This document shows positions 63,486 to 64,000 of a stretch of 64,000 nucleotides of DNA, in pieces. The DNA comes from Rotaria sordida (Eukaryota > Rotifera > Eurotatoria > Philodinida > Philodinidae). The DNA lies in the NCBI GenBank assembly GCA_905250125.1, contig CAJNOL010000009.1, forward strand, positions 124,001 through 188,000, written 5' to 3'. Below the pieces are notes generated by a model, which worked only from the letters and a program-made list of their open reading frames with translations, was not told where the DNA came from and made no database searches. The translations under genes were made by a program, and so were the position numbers. The stretch's first letter is position 1. Each line of letters begins with the position of its first letter.

Positions 63486-64000
63486 AAATCAGAGTGGCTA
63501 ATAATGTTTTCGTGATTCGAGCTAATGTTTAATAGACGTGAATCAAAAACTTTGTAGTTTCGAGTTGAACTATCTTGTTTTTGACTAGAGAATCGTATCT
63601 TCTTTGAAAGTTTCTCTATTTTCTACTATCTGTTTGCTGACCACAATTGAAATAAAAGTAACGTCTCTTGAATACTTTAAAATCTAAATTTATGAGAGCT
63701 TGAACTCTGATAATTAGCTGGGTATTTTTCCTGAAGTAATTGTTAACATGGATTATTCTTATAATTTTAATTTTTTCCAGTTAAATACAATTTTGATTCG
63801 AAAGCTATCCTATGGCTTTGCGGAGGAGACAAAAGCAAAAACTAATTAAAAAAATTGATTTTCTTGAACCACAAGTGGTTCGAATATCCCTTGGCGAAAA
63901 ACTCTTTGAAGTGAATCTTCAAACTTGATTGCCAGTTTTGCCAACGACTTCAACAAAGCCAAATAGAAATCACGCAAATTCATCGGCTTCAAAAATTACG
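63486..64000. other. Right edge, no gene seen
   Basis: AT-rich DNA after the helicase remnant. It may include the 3' end of the element, but the window stops before a terminal repeat can be paired. Confidence 0.4.

Overview
The window looks like nuclear DNA of a small-genome animal. It is very AT-rich, introns are mostly 45-80 nt with GT..AG ends, and there are no bacterial-style operons. All the clearly recognisable host genes are metazoan: an ALFY/WDFY3 scaffold, a Brahma-type SWI/SNF ATPase, a NOT-class homeobox gene, an ESCRT-I MVB12 relative and a prominin-like membrane protein. The compact introns, base composition and many small DNA transposons fit a rotifer, perhaps a bdelloid. That placement is inference; I saw no lineage marker that proves it.

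Layout. 1-5145: mostly AT-rich noncoding DNA with a decayed MVB12-like gene on the minus strand (1983-2784). 5146-31550, minus: one very large gene, WDFY3. I resolved 61 exons by eye; their lengths add up to an exact reading frame of 3552 codons plus stop, with N-terminal armadillo-like, ConA-like, PH-BEACH, BEACH, WD40 and FYVE parts in the family order. Its longer introns carry several long imperfect inverted repeats. 34335-41603, minus: a complete seven-exon Brahma/SMARCA gene (1400 aa). On the plus strand, a tiny exon at 34106-34117 (reads MGNQ, followed by a strong splice donor) joins in frame to a proline/glutamine-rich exon at 42291-43481. If real, the whole Brahma gene lies inside an intron of that gene. 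44642-45434: a palindromic mariner-type element, followed by one end of a second mariner-like element. 47429-48416, plus: a four-exon NOT-class homeobox gene with an eh1-like repressor motif. 53420-54182 and 54370-58290, minus: a small Thr-rich single-pass membrane protein and a short prominin-like five-pass membrane protein.

59005-63485: nested DNA transposons. A DDE (Harbinger/IS4EU-like) transposase gene is split by a highly structured 1848-bp non-autonomous element with a perfect 9-bp target duplication. A decayed Pif1-like helicase follows immediately.

Functionally, WDFY3 (selective autophagy) and MVB12 (endosomal sorting) are both membrane-traffic genes, while Brahma and NOT are nuclear regulators; nothing in the sequence shows that they are co-regulated. 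Exon ends were read by eye and the frame checks are arithmetic; no alignment or transcript evidence was available.
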